A stretch of DNA of 64,000 bases, from the NCBI GenBank assembly GCA_008501635.1, contig QQUJ01000018.1, positions 1-64,000 on the forward strand. Reading direction: 5' to 3'. The stretch is from Pseudomonadota bacterium. GTDB taxonomy: Bacteria; Pseudomonadota; Gammaproteobacteria; QQUJ01. Of this stretch, positions 31,649-40,472 are shown one piece after another. Made by a program: the position numbers and the translations under genes. The notes beneath the pieces are model-generated. The model saw only the letters and a list, made by a program, of their open reading frames with translations. It made no database searches and was not told the origin of the DNA. The stretch's first letter is position 1. Each line of letters opens with the position of its first letter.

Positions 31649-31671
31649 TCCAAAAAAAGGAAGTCGTAATC

Positions 31672-33090
31672 ATGATCGTACCCGTCATACTCTCAGGTGG
31701 ATCCGGCAGTCGTCTTTGGCCGTTGTCGCGCGAGCTTCACCCGAAGCAGTTTCTTCCCCTGGTGGAAGAGCGCAGCATGCTGCAGCAAACGGTACGCAGG
31801 CTCGACGGGCTGGAAGGCGTTGGGCAACCGCTGGTTGTCTGCAATGAAGAGCATCGTTTTCTGGTGGCCGAACAGCTGCGTCGCGCCGATCGGCCACCCT
31901 CCGTGATTCTGCTGGAGCCGGAAGGGCGCAATACCGCGCCGGCCATTGCGCTGGCCGCGTTGCATGCATTGCTGGATCAAGAGGATCCACTGCTCCTGGT
32001 GCTGCCGGCCGACCATGTGATACGCGATGAGGAAGCGCTGCGCCGGGCGATTGCCACCGCGGCACAGGCCGCTGCACAGGGGGATCTGATTACGTTTGGC
32101 GTCGTACCGGACAAGGTGGAGATCGGATACGGTTATATTCGGTTTGCCGGGACGCCTGATGATACAAGTCGCGCCTACCCGGTGGCGGAGTTCGTGGAGA
32201 AACCCGATTTCGCGACTGCCGAAGGCTACGTGCGCTGTGGCGAATACCTTTGGAACAGCGGCATGTTCGTCTTCAAGGCGGCACGTTATCTGGAAGAGCT
32301 CGAACGGCACGCTCCCGCGATCGCCGCAGCCTGCCGCGACGCTTTCGCCAAGCGGAGCGGGGATCGCGATTTCGTTCGTCCGGATGCCGTCTGCTTTAAA
32401 TCCTCGCCCGCGGATTCCGTGGATTTTGCAGTGATGGAGAAGGCCGACAGGGTAAAAGTCGTTCCTTTGTCAGCGGGATGGAACGACGTGGGCGCGTGGT
32501 CGGCGCTGTGGCAGATCGGAAAGCAGGATGCCAACGGAAACGTGATGCAGGGCGATGTGCTCATCGAGGATACGCGGGACAGCTACCTTCACGGCAGCAG
32601 TCGTCTGATCGCCACGGTCGGGCTGCGCGACTGCGTCGTGGTCGAGACGGCGGATGCGGTGCTGGTGGCACACAAGGATCGAGTCCAGGAGGTCAAGAAA
32701 CTCGTCACTCAGTTAAAGACTGACGGGCGTACCGAGGCGACGTTGCATCGGCGGGTATACCGGCCCTGGGGCAGCTACGAAGGGGTAGATCAGGCCGAGC
32801 GCTTCCAGGTCAAGCGTATTACCGTTAATCCCAATGCATCACTGTCGTTACAGATGCATCATCATCGCGCCGAGCACTGGATCGTAGTGCGTGGCACAGC
32901 ACGGGTGACACGCGGCGATGAGGTGTTTCTCCTGGGAGAGAACGAATCGACCTTCATACCCCTGGGAGTACGCCACCGCCTGGAGAATCCCGGGAAGGTG
33001 GCGCTTGAGCTGATCGAGGTGCAATCCGGCACTTACCTGGGCGAGGATGACATTGTGCGGTTCGATGACGTCTACGGGCGTGATAGCTAG
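31672..33090 (+). CDS. manC: mannose-1-phosphate guanylyltransferase / mannose-6-phosphate isomerase
   Basis: This bifunctional enzyme makes GDP-mannose. The 472-residue product has the nucleotidyltransferase N-terminal motif LSGGSGSRLWPLSRELHPKQ (about 8-27) and the sugar-binding FVEKPD (about 177). A C-terminal cupin type-II isomerase domain (about 360-470) has RPWGSYEGVD, LQMHHHRAEHWIVV and VRHRLENPGKV. The length and layout match AlgA/CpsB/ManC. No phosphomannomutase or GDP-mannose user is in the window. An AAGGAA ribosome-binding site precedes ATG 31672. Confidence 0.95.
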   Translation: MIVPVILSGGSGSRLWPLSRELHPKQFLPLVEERSMLQQTVRRLDGLEGVGQPLVVCNEEHRFLVAEQLRRADRPPSVILLEPEGRNTAPAIALAALHALLDQEDPLLLVLPADHVIRDEEALRRAIATAAQAAAQGDLITFGVVPDKVEIGYGYIRFAGTPDDTSRAYPVAEFVEKPDFATAEGYVRCGEYLWNSGMFVFKAARYLEELERHAPAIAAACRDAFAKRSGDRDFVRPDAVCFKSSPADSVDFAVMEKADRVKVVPLSAGWNDVGAWSALWQIGKQDANGNVMQGDVLIEDTRDSYLHGSSRLIATVGLRDCVVVETADAVLVAHKDRVQEVKKLVTQLKTDGRTEATLHRRVYRPWGSYEGVDQAERFQVKRITVNPNASLSLQMHHHRAEHWIVVRGTARVTRGDEVFLLGENESTFIPLGVRHRLENPGKVALELIEVQSGTYLGEDDIVRFDDVYGRDS

Positions 33091-33119
33091 GCCGTTCCAC
33101 CTGCGACGCTGCGCGAACG

Positions 33120-34304
33120 CTATTCGGATCGGGAGATGGGACGCTCGCGAATCGTGGCCTGTACCGCGAAACGTTCTCCGGCGCGGGATGCGCTGATCAG
33201 AATGCGCGTGCCGGGCTGTTGGCGGGTTACGCGATCCAGCACCGAGCGCGTGTTAGGAATCGGTTCTCCGTCGATGTGCGTGAGCAGATCACCGGGTTGA
33301 ATACCGGCCAGGTGGGCCGGGCCATCCCGCACCAGATTGGTGACGACGACACCTTGCACGTTCTCGAAGCCCTGGGAGGCGGCGATCTCCGGGGGCAGGT
33401 CGCGCGCTTCTATGCCCAGCCAACCGCGCACCACACGACCCTGCTCGATGATCTGCCGCATCACATCGGCTGCCAGCTGAGCGGGTATCGCGAAGCCTAT
33501 TCCCTGCGAGCCACCCGAGCGGGAAAAGATCGCCGTGTTGATGCCCACCAACTCTCCCCGCAGGTTGATCAGAGCACCCCCTGAGTTGCCAGGATTGATG
33601 GCGGCATCGGTCTGAATGAAGTTTTCAAAGGTGTTGATGCCCAGCCGGTTGCGACCGGTCGCGCTGGCAATCCCCATGGTCACCGTTTGTCCAACGCCAA
33701 AAGGATTGCCAATCGCCAGCACCAGATCGCCAACCCGCAACAGATCGGAATTGCCGAGCGTAATGCTGGGCAGGCCGTCGAGCGGGATCTGCAACACCGC
33801 CAGATCCGTTTCCGGGTCGCTGCCGGCCAGCTGCGCGACCTCGGTGCGCCCGTCCCTTAACAGTACAACGACATCATCAGCCCCCTGAATGACGTGATAG
33901 TTGGTCAGTATGTAACCCTGGGGGCTGATGATGACGCCTGATCCCAGGCTGTTTTGCATCCGCTCCTGGGGGGCAGGGAGGTTGTTGCCAAAAAAACGGC
34001 GGAACACGGGATCGTCGAGCAGCGGATTGCTGCGTTCCCTCACCAGTTTCTGGGTGAAGATGTTGACCACAGACGGCGCCGCTGCCTCCACCGCTGCGGC
34101 AAATGACAGATCCCGGATATTGGCGGCGGCGGTTGGCGCGGCGGCACCGGGTGGCACGGCGCCCGATGGTGGAGCCCGACGGATCTCGACGGTGGGGCGC
34201 TGGTTACCGAGGAGTTCCGGATTGAGAAACAGAATGACGAAGGCCGCTGCAAGGCCTACCGTGGCGGCCTGTAAGAAAAAGCGAAGGGTTTGGTTGATTC
34301 TCAT
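33120..34304 (-). CDS. degS: DegS/AlgW-type periplasmic serine protease
   Basis: The 394-residue protein has an N-terminal membrane anchor (about 10-28), a trypsin-like domain with triad His137 (TNYHVI), Asp167 (ETDLAVL) and Ser241 (GNSGGALI), and one PDZ domain (about 290-385, opening RGWLGIEARDLPPE). One PDZ with an uncleaved anchor is the mark of DegS/AlgW, which cleaves the anti-sigma factor RseA/MucA when misfolded porins accumulate. The linker (about 35-65) is rich in Pro and Ala. The neighbouring nif3-like gene is divergent, an order also seen in pseudomonads. Confidence 0.93.
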   Translation of the reverse strand: MRINQTLRFFLQAATVGLAAAFVILFLNPELLGNQRPTVEIRRAPPSGAVPPGAAAPTAAANIRDLSFAAAVEAAAPSVVNIFTQKLVRERSNPLLDDPVFRRFFGNNLPAPQERMQNSLGSGVIISPQGYILTNYHVIQGADDVVVLLRDGRTEVAQLAGSDPETDLAVLQIPLDGLPSITLGNSDLLRVGDLVLAIGNPFGVGQTVTMGIASATGRNRLGINTFENFIQTDAAINPGNSGGALINLRGELVGINTAIFSRSGGSQGIGFAIPAQLAADVMRQIIEQGRVVRGWLGIEARDLPPEIAASQGFENVQGVVVTNLVRDGPAHLAGIQPGDLLTHIDGEPIPNTRSVLDRVTRQQPGTRILISASRAGERFAVQATIRERPISRSE

Positions 34305-34396
34305 TGCGGCGGGTAATCTGGGGTACAGGGCAATACATTATTCGGTTCCGCCAGGTTCGTAGCAACCCTACGCAAGTGACCATGGAGTCTTGATCG

Positions 34397-35155
34397 ATGA
34401 TCGAACGAAGCGCATTGCTGGGCTATCTGGCTGATCTGTTGCAGATTCACGCCTATGACGATTACGCCCCCAACGGCTTGCAGGTGGAGGGTCGTGCCAC
34501 CGTCCAGCGCCTGTTGACCGGCGTGACGGCCAGCCAGGCACTGCTGGAGGCGGCTGTTGAGTTTGGCGCCGATGCGCTGCTCGTGCATCACGGCTATTTC
34601 TGGAAGGGCGAGGATCCGGTTGTGACGGGCATGAGACGACAGCGGCTTAAACTGTTGCTTGATAACGACATCAACCTTCTTGCCTACCATCTCCCGTTGG
34701 ATGGGCATCCGGAGTTGGGAAACAACGCGCAACTCGCCAGGCGGTTGGGCATCGAAGTAACGGGTAGAGTGGCGGGTCAAAACGGACCAGAGCTGGTTTT
34801 TCAGGGCCGACTGACCCCGCCATCCACACCCCGGGAGTTCGGCGCGCGCCTGGCATCCGCCCTGGGACGAACGCCACTCCATATCCCGGGCGGCGGTGAC
34901 CGCATTGCAACCATCGGCTGGTGCACCGGTGCGGCGCAGGGGATGATCGAGCTCGCGGCGGCGGCGCGATTGGACGCCTATATCAGCGGTGAGATTTCGG
35001 AACCCACAGTCCATGCCGCACGAGAACTCGGTATCCACTATTTCGCTGCCGGGCATCATGCCACCGAGCGAGGTGGGGTGGAGGCTCTCGGCACGCATCT
35101 GGCTGAGCGCTTTCAGCTGGAGCATCGATTTGTCGATATCGACAACCCTGCATAG
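34397..35155 (+). CDS. Nif3-like dinuclear metal-binding protein (YbgI family)
   Basis: This 252-residue member of the Nif3/GTP cyclohydrolase I type 2 family has metal-ligand histidines in ALLVHHGYFW, AYHLPLDGHPELGNN and a C-terminal GHHATERGGVEAL. Family crystal structures are hexameric rings with two metals per subunit. The physiological reaction is unsettled. It lies between degS and petABC, a conserved neighbourhood in gammaproteobacteria. Confidence 0.92.
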   Translation: MIERSALLGYLADLLQIHAYDDYAPNGLQVEGRATVQRLLTGVTASQALLEAAVEFGADALLVHHGYFWKGEDPVVTGMRRQRLKLLLDNDINLLAYHLPLDGHPELGNNAQLARRLGIEVTGRVAGQNGPELVFQGRLTPPSTPREFGARLASALGRTPLHIPGGGDRIATIGWCTGAAQGMIELAAAARLDAYISGEISEPTVHAARELGIHYFAAGHHATERGGVEALGTHLAERFQLEHRFVDIDNPA

Positions 35156-35277
35156 GCATGTGTAAAGCATGGCGAACATCTACCCCTATCGAGAGGTGTG
35201 TTTTGCTGGATTTTCCGTCTAAGTTCGCGCATTGCGAGCCGTTTTACTCGATTTTGGTTGGAATCCAAGGTGCTTTC

Positions 35278-35306
35278 TTGACCCGACCTGGCACATTCCC
35301 GATAAT
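35278..35306 (+). promoter_or_regulatory. sigma-70 promoter of petABC
   Basis: TTGACC (35278-35283) and GATAAT (35301-35306) are separated by 17 bases; each hexamer matches consensus at five positions. The predicted start near 35313 lies about 90 bases before petA. No other genes lie in this 249-base gap. Confidence 0.7.
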
Positions 35307-35404
35307 CGCGGCTGTTTTTGCATCTGTGCCGTCTATGCGCTCACGCCAGTGCGCGATTGCATTCACAGCGCTCCCGTGAGCGACCCAACCTTGGAGTGAT
35401 CCGG

Positions 35405-36001
35405 ATGAGCAGTATCGTGGCTGTCGACCCCGGCCGACGTCGATTCCTCACTGCCGCCACATCGGTAGTTGGAGCAGTTGGGACAGCGTTTGCCGTTGTT
35501 CCCTTTCTCTCTTCGTTGCAACCCAGTGCCCGCGCCCGGGCGGCCGGTGCGCCGGTCGAGGCGGACATCTCGAAGTTGGAACCCGGCGCGATGATCGTCG
35601 TTGAATGGCGTGGCCAGCCGGTCTGGATCGTGCGCCGTACCGAAGAGAATCTTGCGGATCTGTCGGGTTTGACCGATATCCTTGCCGATCCCGACTCGGA
35701 GAAACGGCAGCAGCCTGAATACGCCAGGAACGAGTACCGCTCCATCAAGGCGGAGTACGCAGTGTTGATCGGTATTTGCACCCACCTCGGCTGTTCGCCC
35801 ACTTTTCGCCCCGAAATGGCCCCCGCCGATCTCGGCAGCGACTGGAAGGGTGGCTTTTTCTGTCCCTGCCACGGTTCGAAGTTCGACCTCGCCGGTCGGG
35901 TCTACGCCGGAGTGCCGGCACCCACCAATCTGGTGGTTCCTCCGTACCATTTCCTCAGCGATACCCGCATTCTGGTGGGTGAAGACAAGGGAGCCGCCTG
36001 A
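35405..36001 (+). CDS. petA: ubiquinol-cytochrome c reductase Rieske iron-sulfur subunit
   Basis: The Rieske subunit of the bc1 complex passes electrons from quinol to cytochrome c1. The product is 198 residues from ATG 35405. It opens with a twin-arginine-type RRRFLTAATS signal-anchor and ends in the cluster-binding pair CTHLGC and CPCHGS that ligate the 2Fe-2S centre. A GGAG site sits about ten bases before the start. The frame is open 29 codons further upstream without homology. The stop overlaps the petB start (TGATG). Confidence 0.96.
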   Translation: MSSIVAVDPGRRRFLTAATSVVGAVGTAFAVVPFLSSLQPSARARAAGAPVEADISKLEPGAMIVVEWRGQPVWIVRRTEENLADLSGLTDILADPDSEKRQQPEYARNEYRSIKAEYAVLIGICTHLGCSPTFRPEMAPADLGSDWKGGFFCPCHGSKFDLAGRVYAGVPAPTNLVVPPYHFLSDTRILVGEDKGAA

Positions 36002-37233
36002 TGGACGAGAAGAGTAGCGGCCTGCTTGGCTGGATTGATGAGCGTTTCCCGCTCAGCAAGACGATGCGCGAGCATCTGACCGAGTATTACGCCCCCAAGA
36101 ACTTCAATTTCTGGTACTTCTTCGGCTCCCTGGCGATGCTGGTGCTGGTGATTCAGATTGTCAGCGGTATCTGGTTGGCCATGAGCTACAAACCGGATGC
36201 TCGCGAAGCCTTCGCCTCGGTCGAGTACATCATGCGCGACGTGGAATGGGGTTGGCTGCTCCGCTATATCCACTCCACCGGAGCGTCGGCCTTTTTTATC
36301 GTGATCTACCTGCACATGCTGCGCGGCCTGATGTACGGTTCGCACCGTAAGCCGCGGGAACTGCTGTGGATCATCGGTGTGGTCATCTACCTGGCGATGA
36401 TGGCTACGGCGTTCTTTGGCTACCTCCTCCCCTGGGGCCAGATGTCGTTCTGGGGCGCGCAGGTCATCGTCAATCTGTTTGCTGCCGTGCCCTTCGTGGG
36501 CGAGGAGCTGGCGATATGGATTCGCGGTGACTTCGTGATATCCGACGTCACTCTGAATCGCTTCTACGCCTTCCATTTCGCGGTACCGTTCATTCTGGCA
36601 GCCCTGGTCTTTATTCACATCGTTGCGCTGCACAAGGTGGGTTCGAACAATCCGGATGGCATCGAGATCAAGAACAACAAGGGCGCGGACGGCAAACCGA
36701 AAGACGGTATTCCGTTTCATCCCTACTACACGGTCAAGGACATCGTGGGTGTGGCTGGATTCCTGATCCTCTTCTGTGCAGTGATATTTTTTGCACCCGA
36801 GATGGGTGGTTATTTCCTGGAGCCACCCAACTTTGAGCCCGCCGATCCGCTGAAAACCCCCGAGCATATTGCGCCGGTATGGTACTTCACCCCCTTCTAC
36901 GCGATGCTGCGGGCGGTGCCGCCGATGTTCGGCTCCCAGTTCCCGGGTGTATTGGTGATGTTTGCCGCGATAGCCATTCTCTTTCTGCTCCCGTGGCTGG
37001 ATCGCAGCGCGGTGAAATCGATTCGTTACAAAGGCGTGCTGTCCAAAGTGGCGTTGGCGATTTTCATCATCTCTTTCGTAATTCTGGGATGGTTGGGAAC
37101 GCAGCCGGTGACCGTGCTGTACACCTTCCTGGCGCAGGTTTTCACTACGCTCTATTTTCTCTTCTTCTTACTGATGCCGTGGTACAGCAAGATCGATAAA
37201 ACCAAGCCGGTTCCGGAGAGGGTGAGCAAATGA
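36001..37233 (+). CDS. petB: cytochrome b of the bc1 complex
   Basis: The 410-residue membrane subunit carries the two b haems and the quinone sites. Haem-ligand histidines are visible in RYIHSTGASAFFIVIYLHM and in the later RFYAFHFAVPFILAALVFIHI helix. The quinol-oxidation PEW loop is here PVWYFTPF, with V where E is common in shorter alignments. About eight transmembrane segments are predicted. The start overlaps petA and the stop overlaps petC. Confidence 0.96.
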   Translation: MDEKSSGLLGWIDERFPLSKTMREHLTEYYAPKNFNFWYFFGSLAMLVLVIQIVSGIWLAMSYKPDAREAFASVEYIMRDVEWGWLLRYIHSTGASAFFIVIYLHMLRGLMYGSHRKPRELLWIIGVVIYLAMMATAFFGYLLPWGQMSFWGAQVIVNLFAAVPFVGEELAIWIRGDFVISDVTLNRFYAFHFAVPFILAALVFIHIVALHKVGSNNPDGIEIKNNKGADGKPKDGIPFHPYYTVKDIVGVAGFLILFCAVIFFAPEMGGYFLEPPNFEPADPLKTPEHIAPVWYFTPFYAMLRAVPPMFGSQFPGVLVMFAAIAILFLLPWLDRSAVKSIRYKGVLSKVALAIFIISFVILGWLGTQPVTVLYTFLAQVFTTLYFLFFLLMPWYSKIDKTKPVPERVSK

Positions 37234-37964
37234 AGAAGTTATTCATAACGTTGTTGGCCTCACTGTTCCCGGTTCTTGCGCTGGCCGCCGGCGGAGGTGT
37301 CCATCTCGACAAGGCGGGAATCGATCCCACGGATCAGGAGTCGTTGCAGCGCGGAGCGCGGCTCTTTGTCGATTCCTGCTTGAGCTGTCATTCAGCCAAG
37401 TTCATGCGCTATAACCGCATGGCCGCAGACCTGGGCATCGACGAGCAGACCCTGATCAGTGAATACATGGTGGCCGTCGAGAAACCCGGTGACACGATGC
37501 GGGTTGCCATGACCGACGAAATGGCCAAGCAGTGGTTCGGCACCAAGATTCCGGATCTCTCGCTGGTGGCACGCTCGCGCGGCATTGACTGGCTCTATAC
37601 CTACCTGCGCTCTTTCTATGTCGATGAAAAGCGCCCATTCGGCGTCAACAACGCGGTGTTCAATGGTGTCTCAATGCCCCACGTGATGTGGGAGCTTCAG
37701 GGTTGGCAGAAGGCTGTTTTCAAGACCGGGCCGGACGGAAAAGCCACCGATCAGATTGAAAAACTCGAGTTGGTCACACCAGGCTCAATGAGTACCGCTG
37801 AGTTCGATACCGCAATGCGCGATCTGGTCAATTTCCTCTCCTACGTGGGTGAGCCGATCCAGAATACCCGCCGCGAGCTCGGCATCTGGGTGATGGGTTT
37901 TCTGGTGATCTTCTTTGTCGTCGCGTATCTGCTCAAAAAGGAGTACTGGCGGGATATCCACTGA
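37230..37964 (+). CDS. petC: cytochrome c1 of the bc1 complex
   Basis: The 244-residue subunit has a signal peptide, the haem attachment motif CLSCHS (about residues 50-55), an RSRGIDWLYTYLRSFY block, and a C-terminal membrane anchor (about 218-236). It receives electrons from the Rieske protein. It is the last gene of petABC and is followed 19 bases later by a strong terminator. Confidence 0.96.
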   Translation: MKKLFITLLASLFPVLALAAGGGVHLDKAGIDPTDQESLQRGARLFVDSCLSCHSAKFMRYNRMAADLGIDEQTLISEYMVAVEKPGDTMRVAMTDEMAKQWFGTKIPDLSLVARSRGIDWLYTYLRSFYVDEKRPFGVNNAVFNGVSMPHVMWELQGWQKAVFKTGPDGKATDQIEKLELVTPGSMSTAEFDTAMRDLVNFLSYVGEPIQNTRRELGIWVMGFLVIFFVVAYLLKKEYWRDIH

Positions 37965-37983
37965 TAAAGGATCGAAGCGGTAT

Positions 37984-38018
37984 AAAGAGACAGGGGCCTT
38001 TGGGCCCCTGTCTCTTTT
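37984..38018 (+). terminator. rho-independent terminator of petABC
   Basis: A perfect 15-base-pair stem (37984-37998 with 38003-38017) has a four-base loop. The right arm ends in TTT and is followed by one more T, so the hairpin could work on both strands. Confidence 0.85.
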
Positions 38019-38057
38019 ATGGTTGTCGGCCCCATTGCCCAGCGGGTCTATCCATCG

Positions 38058-38066
38058 TGATACAAT
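38058..38066 (+). promoter_or_regulatory. extended -10 promoter of sspA
   Basis: TGaTACAAT at 38058-38066 is a near-perfect extended -10 element just downstream of the petABC terminator. TTGCCC (38035-38040) is the closest -35 candidate but is 20 bases away. The leader to sspA would be about 30 bases. Confidence 0.5.
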
Positions 38067-38102
38067 GCCCTCCTTTACGCGAACATACTGGAGATGCGTT
38101 CC

Positions 38103-38729
38103 ATGGGCGTGGTTGCCAATAAGCGGTCTGTGATGATGTTGTATTCCGATCCTGTCTGCGCATACAGCCACCGTGCTCGGATTGTGTTGGCCGAAAAGGG
38201 AATCAATGTTGAAGTCCACTTCGTCGATTCAGCCCATTTGCCGGAAGACGTAATCGATCTCAACCCCTATCAGACGCTGCCCACGCTGGTCGATCGCGAT
38301 CTGGTCCTCTACGATGCACGGGTCATCATGGAGTATTTGGACGAGCGCTTTCCGCACCCACCGCTGATGCCCGTCGATCCGGTCTCCCGGGCGAAATCCC
38401 GCCTGGTCATGTACCGCATCGAGCGGGACTGGTTCAGTCTGTTACCCGATCTCGAGTCCTCAGGGGAGAAGAAATCCGCCAAGGCGCGGCAGCTGTTGCG
38501 CGAAAGCCTGACTTCGAGCGCCGATGTTTTTTCGGCGATGCGCTTCTTCCTCAACGAGGAGTTCACGCTGGTTGACGCTTGCCTGGCCCCACTGCTGTGG
38601 CGGTTGCCAAAATACGGGGTGGAACTGCCTGCCTCGGCGAAGCCGGTTCTACAATATGCCGAACGGATTTTTAATCGCGGTTCATTTCAGGACAGTCTCT
38701 CCGAAGCCGAGCGTGAAATGCGCGAGTAG
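38103..38729 (+). CDS. sspA: stringent starvation protein A
   Basis: SspA is a glutathione-transferase-fold protein that binds RNA polymerase under starvation. From ATG 38103 the product is 208 residues and its start (MGVVANKRSVMMLYSDP) lines up with E. coli SspA. The blocks RIVLAEKGINVEV, IDLNPYQTLPTLVDR and IMEYLDERFPHPPLMPV are conserved. An ATG nine bases upstream is less likely because GGAG at 38090-38093 is best spaced for 38103. sspB follows, as in most gammaproteobacteria. Confidence 0.95.
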   Translation: MGVVANKRSVMMLYSDPVCAYSHRARIVLAEKGINVEVHFVDSAHLPEDVIDLNPYQTLPTLVDRDLVLYDARVIMEYLDERFPHPPLMPVDPVSRAKSRLVMYRIERDWFSLLPDLESSGEKKSAKARQLLRESLTSSADVFSAMRFFLNEEFTLVDACLAPLLWRLPKYGVELPASAKPVLQYAERIFNRGSFQDSLSEAEREMRE

Positions 38730-38827
38730 GCAACGAGCCTGATACCCCGTGGCACCGCGAACTTCCTGACACGTTCCGTTAGCGTCAACGCTCTCTGTGG
38801 TCGGTATTGTCTGTGAGCTTTCCGGAA

Positions 38828-39202
38828 ATGACATCCAGTCGTCCCTACCTGATCCGCGCGCTTCATGAGTGGATCGTCGATAACAATATGACCCCTTATG
38901 TACTGGTGGATTGCCGGTTGCCTGAGGTGTGCGTGCCGATCGAGCATGTCAGTGACGAGCGTATTGTGCTCAATGTCAGTCCTGCCGCCACGCAGGGGTT
39001 GGTGCTGGGGAACGGGCAAGTCAGCTTCAGTGCGCGTTTCGGCGGCAAGGCGCAGAAGGTCGAATTTCCGACGCACGCCGTACTGGCCATCTATGCGCGC
39101 GAGAACGGCCGTGGCATGGTCTTTAGCAACGAATCAGACGAACCATCACCGGATCCCAGCGACGGCGGGGATGAAAAACCCAGGCTCCGGGTGGTCAAAT
39201 GA
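38828..39202 (+). CDS. sspB: ClpXP adaptor SspB
   Basis: SspB delivers ssrA-tagged proteins to ClpXP. The 124-residue product has the substrate-binding domain (RPYLIRALHEWIVDN near the start, RFGGKAQKVEFPTHAVLAIYARENG later), an acidic linker and the C-terminal ClpX-docking tail PRLRVVK. ATG 38828 is chosen; TTG 38807 and GTG 38813 would add five to seven residues. The ribosome-binding site is weak for all of them. It follows sspA by about 100 bases. Confidence 0.94.
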   Translation: MTSSRPYLIRALHEWIVDNNMTPYVLVDCRLPEVCVPIEHVSDERIVLNVSPAATQGLVLGNGQVSFSARFGGKAQKVEFPTHAVLAIYARENGRGMVFSNESDEPSPDPSDGGDEKPRLRVVK

Positions 39203-39241
39203 GCGCCTGAATCGCTTTTCGTGTTTCCGCGGAGACAGTCA

Positions 39242-39736
39242 GTGATTGAGATCGTCATCGCCGATATCACCACGCTCGATACCGATGCCATCGTCAACGC
39301 CGCCAACGAGAGTCTGTTGGGCGGCGGCGGCGTGGATGGCGCGATCCACCGTGCTGCCGGGCCGGCGCTGATCAGGGCCTGCCGCACACTCGGTGGTTGC
39401 CCGACCGGGGAGGCGCGGATTACCCCTGGGTTCGATCTCAAGGCGCGTTGGGTGATCCATGCCGTAGGCCCGGTGTGGAAAGGTGGCCAGCACGGTGAAG
39501 CCGAACTTCTCGGTAGCTGCTACAACAACGCACTCGCGTTGGCTCTCGCGTATGACTTAAAGAGCGTTGCGTTCCCGGCGATAAGTACCGGTGTCTTTGG
39601 TTACCCGAAGGAGGAGGCCGCGACGATCGCGATTGGCGCAATGCGCGCCAGGGAGGCACAGCTCGACCGCATCATAGTCTGCTGTTTCAGCTCAAGCGAC
39701 GCCGAACGCTACCACCGCACGCTCGCGTGCCGGTAA
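39242..39736 (+). CDS. ymdB: macrodomain O-acetyl-ADP-ribose deacetylase
   Basis: This 164-residue macrodomain protein matches E. coli YmdB. ADP-ribose-binding motifs are [25 protein letters not shown] (about 18-42), the [12 protein letters not shown] block, and [16 protein letters not shown] (about 115-130). It hydrolyses O-acetyl-ADP-ribose in known members; E. coli YmdB also modulates RNase III. The GTG start at 39242 has GGAGA just upstream. It follows sspB by 39 bases. Confidence 0.92.
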   Translation: MIEIVIADITTLDTDAIVNAANESLLGGGGVDGAIHRAAGPALIRACRTLGGCPTGEARITPGFDLKARWVIHAVGPVWKGGQHGEAELLGSCYNNALALALAYDLKSVAFPAISTGVFGYPKEEAATIAIGAMRAREAQLDRIIVCCFSSSDAERYHRTLACR

Positions 39737-39799
39737 TCGGCACAGCGCGCCAGGCCGCTGGGCTCACAGAGCGCTGTTCGTCCGGCGTCACTGCCGATG

Positions 39800-39861
39800 A
39801 CCTCTGAGCGATGCGGCCCTTGTTGTGCTGCGCGAGGGCCCTCTCCGGGAAGCTCAGAGGT
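39800..39861. repeat. nested inverted repeat at a convergent gene junction
   Basis: A ten-base perfect outer stem (39800-39809 with 39852-39861) encloses an inner six-base stem (39815-39820 with 39835-39840). It overlaps the last bases of dolP and lies after ymdB. No T-run follows, so a terminator role is possible but unproven. Confidence 0.35.
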
Positions 39862-40432
39862 ATTCGAAGAGGGCGACCACCCTGTGTACGCCTGAGACCT
39901 GGCGCGCTTCGTTTATCGCGGCGCTGCCTTCCTGGCGGTTGACCAAACCCATGAGAAATACCGTGTTGGCTTCCGTCACTACCTTGATGCGGGTCGGGTC
40001 AAAACCTTCAATTTTGATCCCGAAGAGACTTGATTTGACCTTGGTCGTGATCCAGGTGTCCTTGGTGCGTGCTCCCAGCGAACTGTTTGGCCCCACGACC
40101 AAATGATTCATGACGCGGTTAACATTTTGGGTCGCGGCCGCGAGCCTTTCGGCTTCGACCTTCAATGCGGGTGTTCCCACCTCGCCGCTCAACAGCACAT
40201 TGAGATTATAACTTGTGACGTTGATGTGCGAGTTCCCGCTCAGGCGTTGACTGGCACCGATAGCATTGTTGATCTTGAGCTCTATGCCCTGGTCATCGAC
40301 GACAGTTCCGGCCGTGCGACGATCGTGAACGACGGCTGCTCCCGTTGCAGCACCGCCGACTACCGCGGTTGCGCAGCCGGTGACGGTACCGATGATCAGG
40401 AGCAGCGTGATCAGATGGGTAAGATTTTTCAT
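39854..40432 (-). CDS. dolP: BON-domain outer-membrane lipoprotein DolP
   Basis: The 192-residue product has a lipoprotein signal (lipobox VTGC) and two BON domains (about 45-110 and 120-190), seen as IELKINNAIGASQRL and WITTKVKSSLFGIK. E. coli DolP (YraP) localises to division sites and supports outer-membrane integrity and BAM activity. In E. coli the order is lpoA-yraN-diaA-dolP; here diaA is missing and dolP follows yraN by 40 bases. A start four codons upstream (40444) is possible. Confidence 0.9.
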   Translation of the reverse strand: MKNLTHLITLLLIIGTVTGCATAVVGGAATGAAVVHDRRTAGTVVDDQGIELKINNAIGASQRLSGNSHINVTSYNLNVLLSGEVGTPALKVEAERLAAATQNVNRVMNHLVVGPNSSLGARTKDTWITTKVKSSLFGIKIEGFDPTRIKVVTEANTVFLMGLVNRQEGSAAINEARQVSGVHRVVALFEYL

Positions 40433-40472
40433 CGTTTTATCCATGTGTTGTTAGACGCGGGTGAAGTTTGAA

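Noticed and set aside
35158-35379. Small open frame between the Nif3-like gene and petA
   Set aside because: It overlaps the petABC promoter and has no ribosome-binding site, domain or protein-like composition.
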